Of a stretch of DNA of 64,000 nt, positions 19,577 through 27,352 are shown in pieces. A program made the position numbers and the translations under genes. The stretch is from the NCBI RefSeq assembly GCF_024614185.1, contig NZ_JAHTLF010000015.1, positions 248,001-312,000 of the forward strand, given 5' to 3'. How positions within the stretch are numbered: the first letter of the stretch is position 1; each line of letters begins with the position of its first letter. The DNA comes from Nocardioides carbamazepini (GTDB lineage: Bacteria > Actinomycetota > Actinomycetes > Propionibacteriales > Nocardioidaceae). The notes under the pieces were generated by a model. The model was not told where the DNA came from. It ran no database searches and saw only the letters and a list, made by a program, of their open reading frames with translations.

Positions 19577-20560
19577 TCAGCCCTGCCCGCAGTACATCCA
19601 CCAGTTGGGGCCGTTCGGGCGCGGGCCGGAGTGGAGCAGCGTCGTCGTCGGGGAGCCCACGTTGGAATGGTCGCTGACCAGCCTGGTCCAGACCTTGGCG
19701 TAGTAGCTGTCGTTGCCACCGCCTCCCGACACGATGCCGAACATCAGCGTGACCGACGTGGGCGGGTTCACGGGGTTGAGGGTTCCTGAGCTGTACAGGC
19801 TCCCACCGGGGCTGGTGCCCTTCCACAGCTCCCAATGGAACTCGTACTGCGGGCCGAGCCCGGTCCAGGTGAGCTTCGCCTCTGCCTTGTTCTGCCCGCT
19901 GCCCTCGTTCGACGTGCACACCGGCTGCTGGTGCGACCCCGGCGCCGGGGTCGTCGCCCGGACCGTGGCGTCGGCCGTGTCGGTCCAGTACGCCGACGTG
20001 AAGGCCCAGGGCGTGACGCCGCTCGCTCCCAGGCCGACGCCCAGCGCCACGGTCGACGCCAACCCGACCGGCACCAGACGGTGCCCGCGTCCGAAGCCGA
20101 TCAGGAGCAGGGCCAGCACCAGCAGCGCAGCGGCCACGAGACCGAACGGGCTGGCCGCGGCATTGAGCACGTAGCCGGCGTACGGGACGCCGAGGACGAC
20201 GCGGTCCGCCGTCTCGACGACATAGGGATGTGCGTCCGCCACCTCGTTCGCGTCGCCCCGCAGCGTGAGGACGGCGGCGCCGCCGTCGGCGTCGAGGCCG
20301 GTGATGCGGTGGGTGACCCGCTGCCCCTGCGCGTCGAGGACGCTCACGACGTCACCGACGGCGAGGTCGGAGGCCGGGACCTCATGGGCGATGCCCAGCG
20401 CGCCGGCGGCGTAGGCCGGGCTCATCGAGCCGGACGAGAAGACCAGTGGCGTGACCTGGAAGAGCCAGCCGGCGAGCAGGGAGAGCAGGCACAGGGCGCC
20501 CAGCACTCCACCAACCCAGAGGAGGGTCTCGCGGGCGACCCGCTTCGCGGCGGACATCAC
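19577..20560 (-). CDS. SipW-like signal peptidase fused to a SipW-substrate-like domain
   Basis: 327 aa in two parts. Residues 1-160 are an ER/SipW-type signal peptidase I: helix about 12-36, catalytic Ser45 in SGSMSP, His84 in THR (replacing the bacterial Lys), and RGDAN with Asp103. A second helical stretch (141-158) leads to residues 165-194, which look like a SipW-cognate signal ending in SAYWTD, the motif seen in the two other cassette proteins. Residues 195-327 are a Cys-containing Gly/Ser/Thr-rich domain with no membrane segment. The enzyme may therefore release its own C-terminal domain. GTG start with GTGA overlap to the upstream gene. The domain assignment is motif-based. Confidence 0.75.
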   Translation of the reverse strand: MMSAAKRVARETLLWVGGVLGALCLLSLLAGWLFQVTPLVFSSGSMSPAYAAGALGIAHEVPASDLAVGDVVSVLDAQGQRVTHRITGLDADGGAAVLTLRGDANEVADAHPYVVETADRVVLGVPYAGYVLNAAASPFGLVAAALLVLALLLIGFGRGHRLVPVGLASTVALGVGLGASGVTPWAFTSAYWTDTADATVRATTPAPGSHQQPVCTSNEGSGQNKAEAKLTWTGLGPQYEFHWELWKGTSPGGSLYSSGTLNPVNPPTSVTLMFGIVSGGGGNDSYYAKVWTRLVSDHSNVGSPTTTLLHSGPRPNGPNWWMYCGQG

Positions 20561-21156
20561 TGCTCCTGCCTGGCCGGGAAGGTGAACGTCACGGCCGACG
20601 TCGCGTTCGCGGACACACCCGAGCTCGACGGCAGCCGCACCTGGATGCAGAGGTTGTGCGACTGGCCCCGGGCCAGGTGGGCGCCGACGGCCTCGTCGAA
20701 GCCGTCGAGCGAGACGTTCGCGCCGCCGACCAGGGTGCCGTTGACGCAGGCGCCGGAGCTGATGGTGCCGCCCCGGCGAACCGTGATCGACAGCGCCGCG
20801 CCCAGGGGGTTGGTGGCGGCGGCCTGGACCCGGTAGGAGAGCTTCGCGTCGCCCACGCTGTTGTTCGCGACCGTCATGAGCGCCGCCCTGGTGTCGCCGT
20901 CGGCCATGCCGGTCAGGCTCAGCTCCGGCCAGTCGGTGATGGTCTCCGGCTTGACCTGCTGGTTGTTCTCGAGGTCGATGTGAAGCGCTCCGGTGGAGAA
21001 CCCGACGCCGGCGACGGTGCCGCCGTCGGTCCAGTACGCCGACGTCCCCACCGCGCCGACACCGACCAGGAGCCCGGCCGAGAGCAGGGCCCGGGTCCGG
21101 CCCCGGCCGAACCAGCCCGGACGGGGGCCGCGGTGCCGCGATGCCTGCCTAGCCAC
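20557..21156 (-). CDS. SipW-dependent-type surface protein (TasA/camelysin-like)
   Basis: 199 aa. A basic N-terminal region (Arg-rich, residues 1-22) precedes a hydrophobic helix ending in GTSAYWTD (residues 37-44), the hallmark of SipW-processed proteins, followed by a beta-rich secreted domain with two Cys. Homologues form fibres or act as envelope proteins in Bacillus; that role here is inference. GTG start overlaps the LPXTG gene by 8 bp, and the stop overlaps the fused peptidase, so it is translationally coupled to a candidate processing enzyme. Confidence 0.72.
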   Translation of the reverse strand: MARQASRHRGPRPGWFGRGRTRALLSAGLLVGVGAVGTSAYWTDGGTVAGVGFSTGALHIDLENNQQVKPETITDWPELSLTGMADGDTRAALMTVANNSVGDAKLSYRVQAAATNPLGAALSITVRRGGTISSGACVNGTLVGGANVSLDGFDEAVGAHLARGQSHNLCIQVRLPSSSGVSANATSAVTFTFPARQEQ

Positions 21157-21802
21157 GGACGCTCACCTCCTGACGACGGTGCCGCCCGGGTCGGACCAGG
21201 GCGATGCCCGCGCCCACGAGTCCGGCGGCGATCCAGATCAACCCGATCCCGAAGGGCGAGCCCGTGTCGGGCAGCGCCCCACCGCTCACCCCGCCGCCCC
21301 CGTCGTCCTCGACGCCGGCGACCTCGCCGGTCTCGGCCATCGTCACGCGGACCTCGAAGGGCGCGACCTCCTGGAAGCGCGCGGTGGCCTCCGGGCGGAA
21401 GGTGCCGCGGACGGTCACGCTGGTGTCGCCGCCACGAGGCACGCCGAGGACCGTCGGCTGGATGCGCGTCGTGCCGACGAGGACCTCGGTCCAGGGCCCC
21501 TGGCCGACCCGGGCCTCCAGGTGGAAGTCGGGCGAGGCGAGCAGACCGGCGGGGTCGGTGGCGAGGACCTCGACGGACAGCTCGCCGGCCGACGGGCCGT
21601 CGTTGCGGACCCGGAAGGACCGCTCCTCGACGTCGCCGGGCACCCAGCGGAAGGCGGCGTCGTAGAGCGGCGCGGTGAGCTGCGGCAGCCAGGTGACGCC
21701 GTCCGTGCTCAGCCCGGTCTCGTCGTCCGCGTGGGCCGGCGCGGCCCCGGCGCCGACGGCCAGCACGGCTGCGGCGAGCAGCGCGGCGAGGCGGCGGATC
21801 AT
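21149..21802 (-). CDS. LPXTG-anchored cell-surface protein
   Basis: 217 aa from ATG at 21802 (GAAGGAAGG upstream). A normal signal peptide ends near AHA/DD at residue 24, unlike its neighbours. The extracellular beta-rich domain (about 25-165) is followed by a Gly/acidic linker, the sortase motif LPDTG at 177-181, a hydrophobic helix and an Arg/His-rich tail. This is a complete cell-wall sorting signal, so covalent anchoring to peptidoglycan by a sortase is expected; no sortase gene is in the window. It overlaps the SipW-like gene upstream (ATGA). Confidence 0.78.
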   Translation of the reverse strand: MIRRLAALLAAAVLAVGAGAAPAHADDETGLSTDGVTWLPQLTAPLYDAAFRWVPGDVEERSFRVRNDGPSAGELSVEVLATDPAGLLASPDFHLEARVGQGPWTEVLVGTTRIQPTVLGVPRGGDTSVTVRGTFRPEATARFQEVAPFEVRVTMAETGEVAGVEDDGGGGVSGGALPDTGSPFGIGLIWIAAGLVGAGIALVRPGRHRRQEVSVRG

Positions 21803-22587
21803 GGTCGGCCTTCCTTCGTACGTCGGATGAAGCGGATCGGGTCGCGGCGCCGGGTGCGGCGACGAGTGCGGCGCCAAGTCAGCAGGAGCAGCGCGGCGAC
21901 GGCGAACGTCACCGGCATCACCAGGACGGGGGCGTCCCGCCGGATGGACCGGTCCGTCGGTGCCGCCGGGCCTGCTGCTGTGTGGAGTTCTGGGGTCCTG
22001 GCCCGGTCCGCCGGAGCAGGCCCCGCCGCCGTACCGGCGGGCGGTTCCTCGACCGCCGGCACCCGGCGCCCGCGCCGCCGGTCCCTGACCGCCCCGACGA
22101 ACATGAAGGTCGCGTAGCCGACCAACCCGGTCGAGACGACCAGGACGGCGACCTGGCGCTGCCTGCCCGTCAGTGCGTTGTTGACATATCCGAGGTACGG
22201 CACCGAGTACCAGAGCCAACCCTTGATCTGGACCTCGCGGACCGGTGCCGGATCGGGAGCGTCGTTGGCGTCCCCCTGGGTGGTGAACGCCTTCTCCCCG
22301 TCGAGCCGGGAGCCGACGCCGACGACCCGGTGGGTCACCACCGTCGACCTGCCCGACGCACGCTGGTAGGTGATCACGTCACCGATCCGGATCCGGTCCA
22401 CCGCGACCGGTTTGACCACGACCAGCGCGCCCGGCGGGTAGTCCGGCTCCATGGATCCCGTCAGCACGGTGTACGGCGTGCCTCCGGCGATCCGCGGAAC
22501 CAGGACCGCTGCCGCCAGCGCGACCGCGATCAGGAGGAGCACCAGCCAGACGACGACCTGGGTGACCCAGCTGATGACGGAGCGCAC
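21799..22587 (-). CDS. SipW-like signal peptidase I
   Basis: 262 aa, GTG start. Helix 12-32, catalytic Ser45 in LTGSMEP, His86 in VTHRVV and TQGDAND with Asp106 give the Ser/His/Asp-type arrangement of archaeal, ER and Bacillus SipW enzymes, instead of Ser/Lys. A second helix (about 146-165) and a long Pro/Ala-rich segment lead to a third hydrophobic helix and an extremely Arg-rich C-terminus. It probably processes the AYW(S/T)D-bearing proteins encoded on either side. Confidence 0.85.
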   Translation of the reverse strand: MRSVISWVTQVVVWLVLLLIAVALAAAVLVPRIAGGTPYTVLTGSMEPDYPPGALVVVKPVAVDRIRIGDVITYQRASGRSTVVTHRVVGVGSRLDGEKAFTTQGDANDAPDPAPVREVQIKGWLWYSVPYLGYVNNALTGRQRQVAVLVVSTGLVGYATFMFVGAVRDRRRGRRVPAVEEPPAGTAAGPAPADRARTPELHTAAGPAAPTDRSIRRDAPVLVMPVTFAVAALLLLTWRRTRRRTRRRDPIRFIRRTKEGRP

Positions 22588-22617
22588 CGGCGACTCGCGA
22601 ACCCTCGGACCCTCGGA

Positions 22618-23199
22618 TCAGTGGTTGTCGTCCTGCGTCAGCGACACCGTGATCGCGTCGAGCGTCCCGGCCTTGAGCTGGGTGTCGTTCGCGTTGACCG
22701 TGGTCTGCGTGCCGTAGGGGAAGTCGACGGTCACGGTCGCGACGAGGTACTTGCCGTCGTGGCTCGAGGTGATCGTGCCCGGAACCGCGATCGGGTTGGT
22801 CGTGCCGGCCGCGTCGTCGGCCACGACGTAGGAGGCGTTGACCGGTGCCGACTCCGTGGTCGAGACCGACTCCAGCGTGCCCGTGAGCGGGACAGCGGCC
22901 GGTGTGGTCAGCGTCGCCTCCAGGTGGGCGCCGCTCGCCTCGATCTGGAAGCTGCACACGCGGGTCAGGCTGTCACCCGGCACGAGGAGCTGGTTGGTGT
23001 AGACCGCCTCGTTGACCACGTCGCCCTTGTCCAGGACCCAGCCGCCGCAGTTGTCGTTCTCCAGCGCCAGGCTGCCGGTGCTGATCGACGTGCCGCCGAT
23101 GTTCGCCGTGTCACTCCAGTACGCCAGGGTGCCCGCACCACCCATGAGCAGGACGGCCGCGGTCCCAGCTGCGAGCGCGCCCTTCGTCGTCTTCTTCAT
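22618..23199 (-). CDS. SipW-dependent-type surface protein (TasA/camelysin-like)
   Basis: 193 aa from ATG at 23199, which has GGAG 6 nt upstream; the frame stays open further but without supporting signal. MKKTTKG plus a hydrophobic helix ends in TLAYWSD (24-30), the SipW-cognate signature, followed by a Thr/Val-rich beta domain with two Cys. It is the first gene of the cassette and the probable major secreted product. Fibre or matrix function is by analogy with TasA only. Confidence 0.75.
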   Translation of the reverse strand: MKKTTKGALAAGTAAVLLMGGAGTLAYWSDTANIGGTSISTGSLALENDNCGGWVLDKGDVVNEAVYTNQLLVPGDSLTRVCSFQIEASGAHLEATLTTPAAVPLTGTLESVSTTESAPVNASYVVADDAAGTTNPIAVPGTITSSHDGKYLVATVTVDFPYGTQTTVNANDTQLKAGTLDAITVSLTQDDNH

Positions 23200-23343
23200 T
23201 TGTACTCCGGTCCCCATGCCCTGTTGTCCCCAGGTCTGGTTGTCATGGTCGCGACGCAGGGAGCGCCTCGCGATCCACAACGAAGGCAAACACAGGCCGA
23301 CACGGCGGGTGACGGGAATCGGGACGAACGTCCCGAGATTTAA

Positions 23344-23383
23344 CCGAGGCCGTGCTGCTGCTCACGCAGCACCACGGCCTCGG
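23344..23383 (-). terminator. Strong hairpin terminator downstream of pdxS
   Basis: An 11-bp outer stem, one C-C mismatch and 6 inner base pairs with a 4-nt loop, followed on the minus strand by TTAAAT. It separates pdxS from the SipW cassette, indicating that pdxS and pdxT are not on one simple transcript. Confidence 0.7.
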
Positions 23384-23420
23384 ACGGAACGTCAGGCTCG
23401 GCGGGCGATCCCGCCGCGGG

Positions 23421-24314
23421 TCACCAGCCGCGCTCGGCCAGGCGGTGCGGCTGGGGGATGTCCTCGACGTTGATCCCGACCATCGCCTCGCCCAGACCGC
23501 GCGACACCTTCGCGACCACGTCCGGGTCGTCGAAGAACGTCGTGGCCTTCACGATCGCCTCGGCCCGCTGCGCCGGGTTGCCCGACTTGAAGATGCCCGA
23601 GCCCACGAACACGCCCTCGGCACCCAGCTGCATCATCATCGCCGCGTCCGCCGGGGTCGCGATGCCACCCGCGGTGAACAGCACGACCGGCAGCTTGCCG
23701 GTCCGCGCGACCTCGGCCACCAGGTCGTACGGCGCCTGGAGCTCCTTCGCCGCGACGTACAGCTCGTCGTCGGCCAGCGCGCCGAGGCGGCGGATCTCCC
23801 GACGGATGGTGCGCATGTGGGTGACCGCGTTGGACACGTCGCCGGTGCCGGCCTCGCCCTTGGAGCGGATCATCGCCGCACCCTCGGTGATCCGGCGCAG
23901 CGCCTCGCCCAGGTTGGTCGCGCCGCACACGAACGGGATCGTGAAGTTCCACTTGTCGATGTGGTTGGCGTAGTCGGCCGGGGTGAGGACCTCGGACTCG
24001 TCGATGTAGTCCACACCCAGCGACTGCAGCACCTGCGCCTCGGCGAAGTGACCGATCCGGGCCTTGGCCATCACCGGGATCGACACCGCCGCGATGATCC
24101 CGTCGATCATGTCGGGGTCGCTCATCCGGGACACCCCGCCCTGGGCACGGATGTCCGCCGGCACCCGCTCCAGCGCCATGACGGCGACCGCGCCCGCATC
24201 CTCGGCGATCTTGGCCTGCTCCGCGGTGACGACGTCCATGATGACGCCACCCTTGAGCATCTCGGCCATGCCGCGCTTGACCCGGGTGGTGCCGTGCTCC
24301 TGCTGCTCGCTCAT
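23421..24314 (-). CDS. pdxS: Pyridoxal 5'-phosphate synthase subunit PdxS
   Basis: TIM-barrel synthase that builds PLP from ribose 5-phosphate, glyceraldehyde 3-phosphate and PdxT-derived ammonia. From ATG at 24314 it is 297 aa, the family norm. Conserved segments: [50 protein letters not shown] (Schiff-base region) and [11 protein letters not shown]. The start 16 codons upstream lacks family residues and was rejected. It follows pgsA by 31 bp. Confidence 0.96.
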   Translation of the reverse strand: MSEQQEHGTTRVKRGMAEMLKGGVIMDVVTAEQAKIAEDAGAVAVMALERVPADIRAQGGVSRMSDPDMIDGIIAAVSIPVMAKARIGHFAEAQVLQSLGVDYIDESEVLTPADYANHIDKWNFTIPFVCGATNLGEALRRITEGAAMIRSKGEAGTGDVSNAVTHMRTIRREIRRLGALADDELYVAAKELQAPYDLVAEVARTGKLPVVLFTAGGIATPADAAMMMQLGAEGVFVGSGIFKSGNPAQRAEAIVKATTFFDDPDVVAKVSRGLGEAMVGINVEDIPQPHRLAERGW

Positions 24315-24345
24315 GCTCCCGAGTCTACGACCCGGGGCGGGCTCG

Positions 24346-24984
24346 CTACGCGGGAGTCTCACCCTCGGACGCGAGCGCCTGGCGGCGTACCTTCAGCACC
24401 CGGAAGACCACCGTGTAGGTGCTCGCGAGGGCCAGCGCCCACAGGGTCACGTACATCAGGATCGGCAGGTCGAAGATGGCGCTCAGACCCGTCATCACGA
24501 GGATCGAGACGAGCCGGTCGGCACGCTCCGCCAGGCCACCCTTGGCGTCCATGCCGAGGGACTCGGCACGGGCCCGGGCGTACGAGGTGACCGAGCCCAT
24601 CACCAGGCACCACAGGGTCACGCACAGGTAGAGGTAGCTGTCGCCCTGGTCCTTGCCGGTGCCGGCGAAGTAGAGGGCGAGGCCGCCGAAGATGGCTCCG
24701 TCGCCGATCCGGTCGAGGGTGGAGTCCCAGAAGGCTCCGAACTTCGAGACCCGACCGGTCTCGCGCGCCATCCGGCCGTCGATCAGGTCGCTGAACACGA
24801 AGGCGGTGATGAACAGGACGCCGATCAGCAGCTCGCCCTGCGGGAAGAAGATCAGGGCACCGGCGCTGACGCCGAGCGTGCCGACGAGGGTCACCGCGTC
24901 CGGGCTGATGCCCAGCCGGATGAACAGTCGCACCACGGGGTGCAGCACGGTCCCGGCCCAGAACTCCTTGAAGCGATCCAACAC
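24346..24984 (-). CDS. CDP-alcohol phosphatidyltransferase (PgsA/phosphatidylinositol-phosphate synthase type)
   Basis: Integral membrane enzyme of 212 aa that joins a CDP-diacylglycerol to an alcohol. The complete CDP-OH-P motif spans 66-91 (Asp66, Asp69, Gly70, Ala73, Arg74, Gly83, Asp87, Asp91), within several hydrophobic helices. The position after thrS-HIT matches mycobacterial pgsA1, which makes phosphatidylinositol phosphate, so inositol phosphate is the likely acceptor. The acyltransferase and mannosyltransferase genes that usually follow are missing here. GTG start. Confidence 0.88.
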   Translation of the reverse strand: MLDRFKEFWAGTVLHPVVRLFIRLGISPDAVTLVGTLGVSAGALIFFPQGELLIGVLFITAFVFSDLIDGRMARETGRVSKFGAFWDSTLDRIGDGAIFGGLALYFAGTGKDQGDSYLYLCVTLWCLVMGSVTSYARARAESLGMDAKGGLAERADRLVSILVMTGLSAIFDLPILMYVTLWALALASTYTVVFRVLKVRRQALASEGETPA

Positions 24985-25006
24985 GGTTCAGGAACCTACT
25001 CGATGG

Positions 25007-25567
25007 TCACGTCGCCGGCGCCATCTGCCAGGCCTCGGCGAGGAGGCCGCGGGTCTCCCCCAGCAGCTGCGGCAGCGTCTTGGTGCCGCCGATGACGGTC
25101 ATGAAGTTGGCGTCCCCGGACCAGCGCGGGACGACGTGCTGGTGCAGGTGGCCCGAGAGCGAGCCGCCCGCGGCACCGCCAAGGTTGAGGCCCACGTTGA
25201 ACGCGTGCGGCTGGGCGACCGCGCGGATGGTGCGCAGCGCCGCCTTGGTCAGCGCCGTGACCTCGTCGGTCTCCTCGTCGTCGAGGTCGAGGTAGTCGGC
25301 GACGTGGCGGTACGGCAGGACCATCAGGTGCCCGGGGTTGTACGGGTAGAGGTTGAGCACGACATAGGCCGTGCGTCCTCGTACGACGACCAGCTCGTCG
25401 TCGCTCGACGTGGCCGGGTCCGGCGTGATCCGGCAGAAGGGGCAGGCCGGGCGCGGGTCGGCGTGGGCGGGCTCATCGTCCGGGTCGGCCTCGCCACGGA
25501 CATAGGCCATCCGGTGCGGCGTCCAGAGCCGCTCGAGCCCGTCGGGGCCGGGAGTGGGCCGACTCAT
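25007..25567 (-). CDS. HIT family hydrolase (Ap4A phosphorylase-like)
   Basis: 186 aa. The histidine triad is HLHQHVV with His140, His142 and His144; a CPFC pair (42, 45) probably binds zinc. The protein matches the Rv2613c type, which phosphorolyses diadenosine tetraphosphate. The same thrS-HIT-pgsA order occurs in mycobacteria. Start overlaps the TetR gene by 4 bp. Confidence 0.9.
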   Translation of the reverse strand: MSRPTPGPDGLERLWTPHRMAYVRGEADPDDEPAHADPRPACPFCRITPDPATSSDDELVVVRGRTAYVVLNLYPYNPGHLMVLPYRHVADYLDLDDEETDEVTALTKAALRTIRAVAQPHAFNVGLNLGGAAGGSLSGHLHQHVVPRWSGDANFMTVIGGTKTLPQLLGETRGLLAEAWQMAPAT

Positions 25568-26301
25568 GCGCCGCCCTCAGTGCCGTCGGACGGTCCCAGC
25601 GCCTGGAGCAGCTCGGCCACCGGCAGGTCGGGCAGGTTGAGCCCGCGCGCCAGCGCCATGCCGTTGATCTGCAGCCAGATCGACTCCGCGAGGATGCTGA
25701 TGCAGACGTCGATCCCGGGCTCGCGCACCTCGCGCCCGAGCCAGCGGCGGACCGCGGCGAAGACGGCGCCGATCATCCCGAAGACCCACGGATCCAGCGC
25801 CGCCCGGTCGTCGTCGGTGAGCTCGACGCCCAGCGCGGCCACGACGACCGCCATGATCCCCTCGATGCCCTCGGCCACCTGCTCGACGGCCTGGCTGAGC
25901 GGGCTCGGACCCCAGCCGGCGAGGTCGCGCTCGGCGAACCAGTAGAGCGTGGGATGCGCCTCGGCCCAGCGGACGAAGCTGCCGACGATGCGGTGGATGA
26001 TCTGGTCGGGCGTGCCGTCGTACGACAGCGCGGGCAGCAGCTCGCTGCCGACGTGCTCGCAGATCTGTCGCTGCACGGCCCGGTCGAGGTCCGAGCGGTC
26101 CTCGAAGTGCCGGTAGATGACGGTACGGCTCATGCCGGCCTCGTCGGCGACGGCCTGGACCTGGAACTCCTCCCCCGGCGCCTGGCGCTCCAGGACGGCG
26201 ATCGCGGCGTCGATGATCACCTGGCGACGCACCTGGTTGTGCTCCTGCCAGCGCCGGCGGCGGCCGTCGAGCGGCTCCGTCTCCACACCCTCCGAGGTCA
26301 C
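25564..26301 (-). CDS. TetR family transcriptional regulator
   Basis: 245 aa from GTG at 26301, preceded by GAGAGGG at 7 nt; a TTG two codons earlier is less likely. Residues about 25-75 form the TetR helix-turn-helix (VQAVADEAGMSRTVIYRHFEDRSDL). The remaining 170 residues are a helical ligand domain with no recognised specificity. It is inserted between thrS/DUF1906 and the HIT-pgsA genes, an unusual position, and overlaps the HIT gene, so it may control this operon. Confidence 0.88.
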   Translation of the reverse strand: MTSEGVETEPLDGRRRRWQEHNQVRRQVIIDAAIAVLERQAPGEEFQVQAVADEAGMSRTVIYRHFEDRSDLDRAVQRQICEHVGSELLPALSYDGTPDQIIHRIVGSFVRWAEAHPTLYWFAERDLAGWGPSPLSQAVEQVAEGIEGIMAVVVAALGVELTDDDRAALDPWVFGMIGAVFAAVRRWLGREVREPGIDVCISILAESIWLQINGMALARGLNLPDLPVAELLQALGPSDGTEGGA

Positions 26302-26341
26302 TGGCAAACCCTCTCACGTCCCCTCACGGGCCCACCCGCGG

Positions 26342-27349
26342 TCACGAGAAGCGGTGGAACCAGCGGCCGAGATCGGCGGCGATCCCCGGGCAGGTGACGT
26401 TCTGGTCGCGCTGCTGCTCGACCCACTGCCCCATCACGGCGGTGCCACCCTGGATGGACCAGTCGGCTCCGCACCGGTCGAGCGCCTCGGCCCGGGAGGT
26501 CTGGCCGGCCGCGCGCCACTCCGGCACCCCGCCCAGGCTCAGGTCTCCGACGACTCGCCGATACAGGCTGGGCGTCGAGTAGACGCCGATGTCGTAGCCG
26601 GCGTCGGTGTAGCCGCGCGCGACGCCCTCGATCACGGCCGCATTGGCCTGCAGGTCGCTGCTCCAGTCGAAGTTCGGGACCGGCTCGACGTCGATCCACA
26701 CGATCGGGCTGAGCAGCCCGACCTGGCCCATGGTGCCGATGTTGTAGCGCGCCTGCTGGTAGCCGACGTTGCGCAGCCGGCCGAGCCGATCGCTCGCGTC
26801 GTGGGGTCCGTCGGCGCCGTACTCCTCCAAGGTGGCCTTGCTCGGATAGCTCGACACCGCGTAGACGGACACGAGCACGTCGTTGTCCTTGGCCCACCGG
26901 ACCTGGTCGGCCAGGCAGGGGTTGGGGGTGAAGCCCGGCCCGTTGGTGAGGCCGAGCACGACGTACTCCGCCTCCGGGAGCGGCATCGGCATCCCGAGGC
27001 CCTGCTTCTCCGGGATGCCCATGCCGGGTGGGCACTGCGGCCAGCTCACGTCACCCCCGAGGACCTCGCCGTCGCGCGGGGCGATATTGCTGGTCGCGAT
27101 CTCGCTGGCCTGGCGCGCCGCCTCCTCCGCGAGCTTGGCCAGGTCACTGGCGCCGGCTCCCGGATCACCGGCATCACCGCCGGGCGCGCCCTGGTCGACG
27201 GACTCGGTCGCGGTGGGCGTGCTCGACGGCGGGCGGGGCGGCGCGGCGGACGGCGAGGATCCGCCGCATGCCGTCAGCACGGCGGCCGCCAGCGTCAGGG
27301 CAGCTGCCAGAGCAGCGCGCCGTCCGGCGTCCCCCATGACGCCGGCCAC
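26342..27349 (-). CDS. DUF1906-like lipoprotein (glycoside-hydrolase-like TIM barrel)
   Basis: 335 aa. N-terminal lipoprotein signal with LTAC (Cys28), then a Pro/Ser/Thr linker. From residue about 95 the domain resembles DUF1906/GH25-like barrels (GGDVSWPQCPPGMG, SPIVWIDVEPVPNFDWS with acidic DVE, YTDAGYDIGVYSTPSLYRR). A peptidoglycan-active role is suggested by the fold family, not shown. GTG at 27349 lies 3 bp after the thrS stop; an ATG four codons later is possible. Confidence 0.75.
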   Translation of the reverse strand: MAGVMGDAGRRAALAAALTLAAAVLTACGGSSPSAAPPRPPSSTPTATESVDQGAPGGDAGDPGAGASDLAKLAEEAARQASEIATSNIAPRDGEVLGGDVSWPQCPPGMGIPEKQGLGMPMPLPEAEYVVLGLTNGPGFTPNPCLADQVRWAKDNDVLVSVYAVSSYPSKATLEEYGADGPHDASDRLGRLRNVGYQQARYNIGTMGQVGLLSPIVWIDVEPVPNFDWSSDLQANAAVIEGVARGYTDAGYDIGVYSTPSLYRRVVGDLSLGGVPEWRAAGQTSRAEALDRCGADWSIQGGTAVMGQWVEQQRDQNVTCPGIAADLGRWFHRFS

Positions 27350-27352
27350 GGC

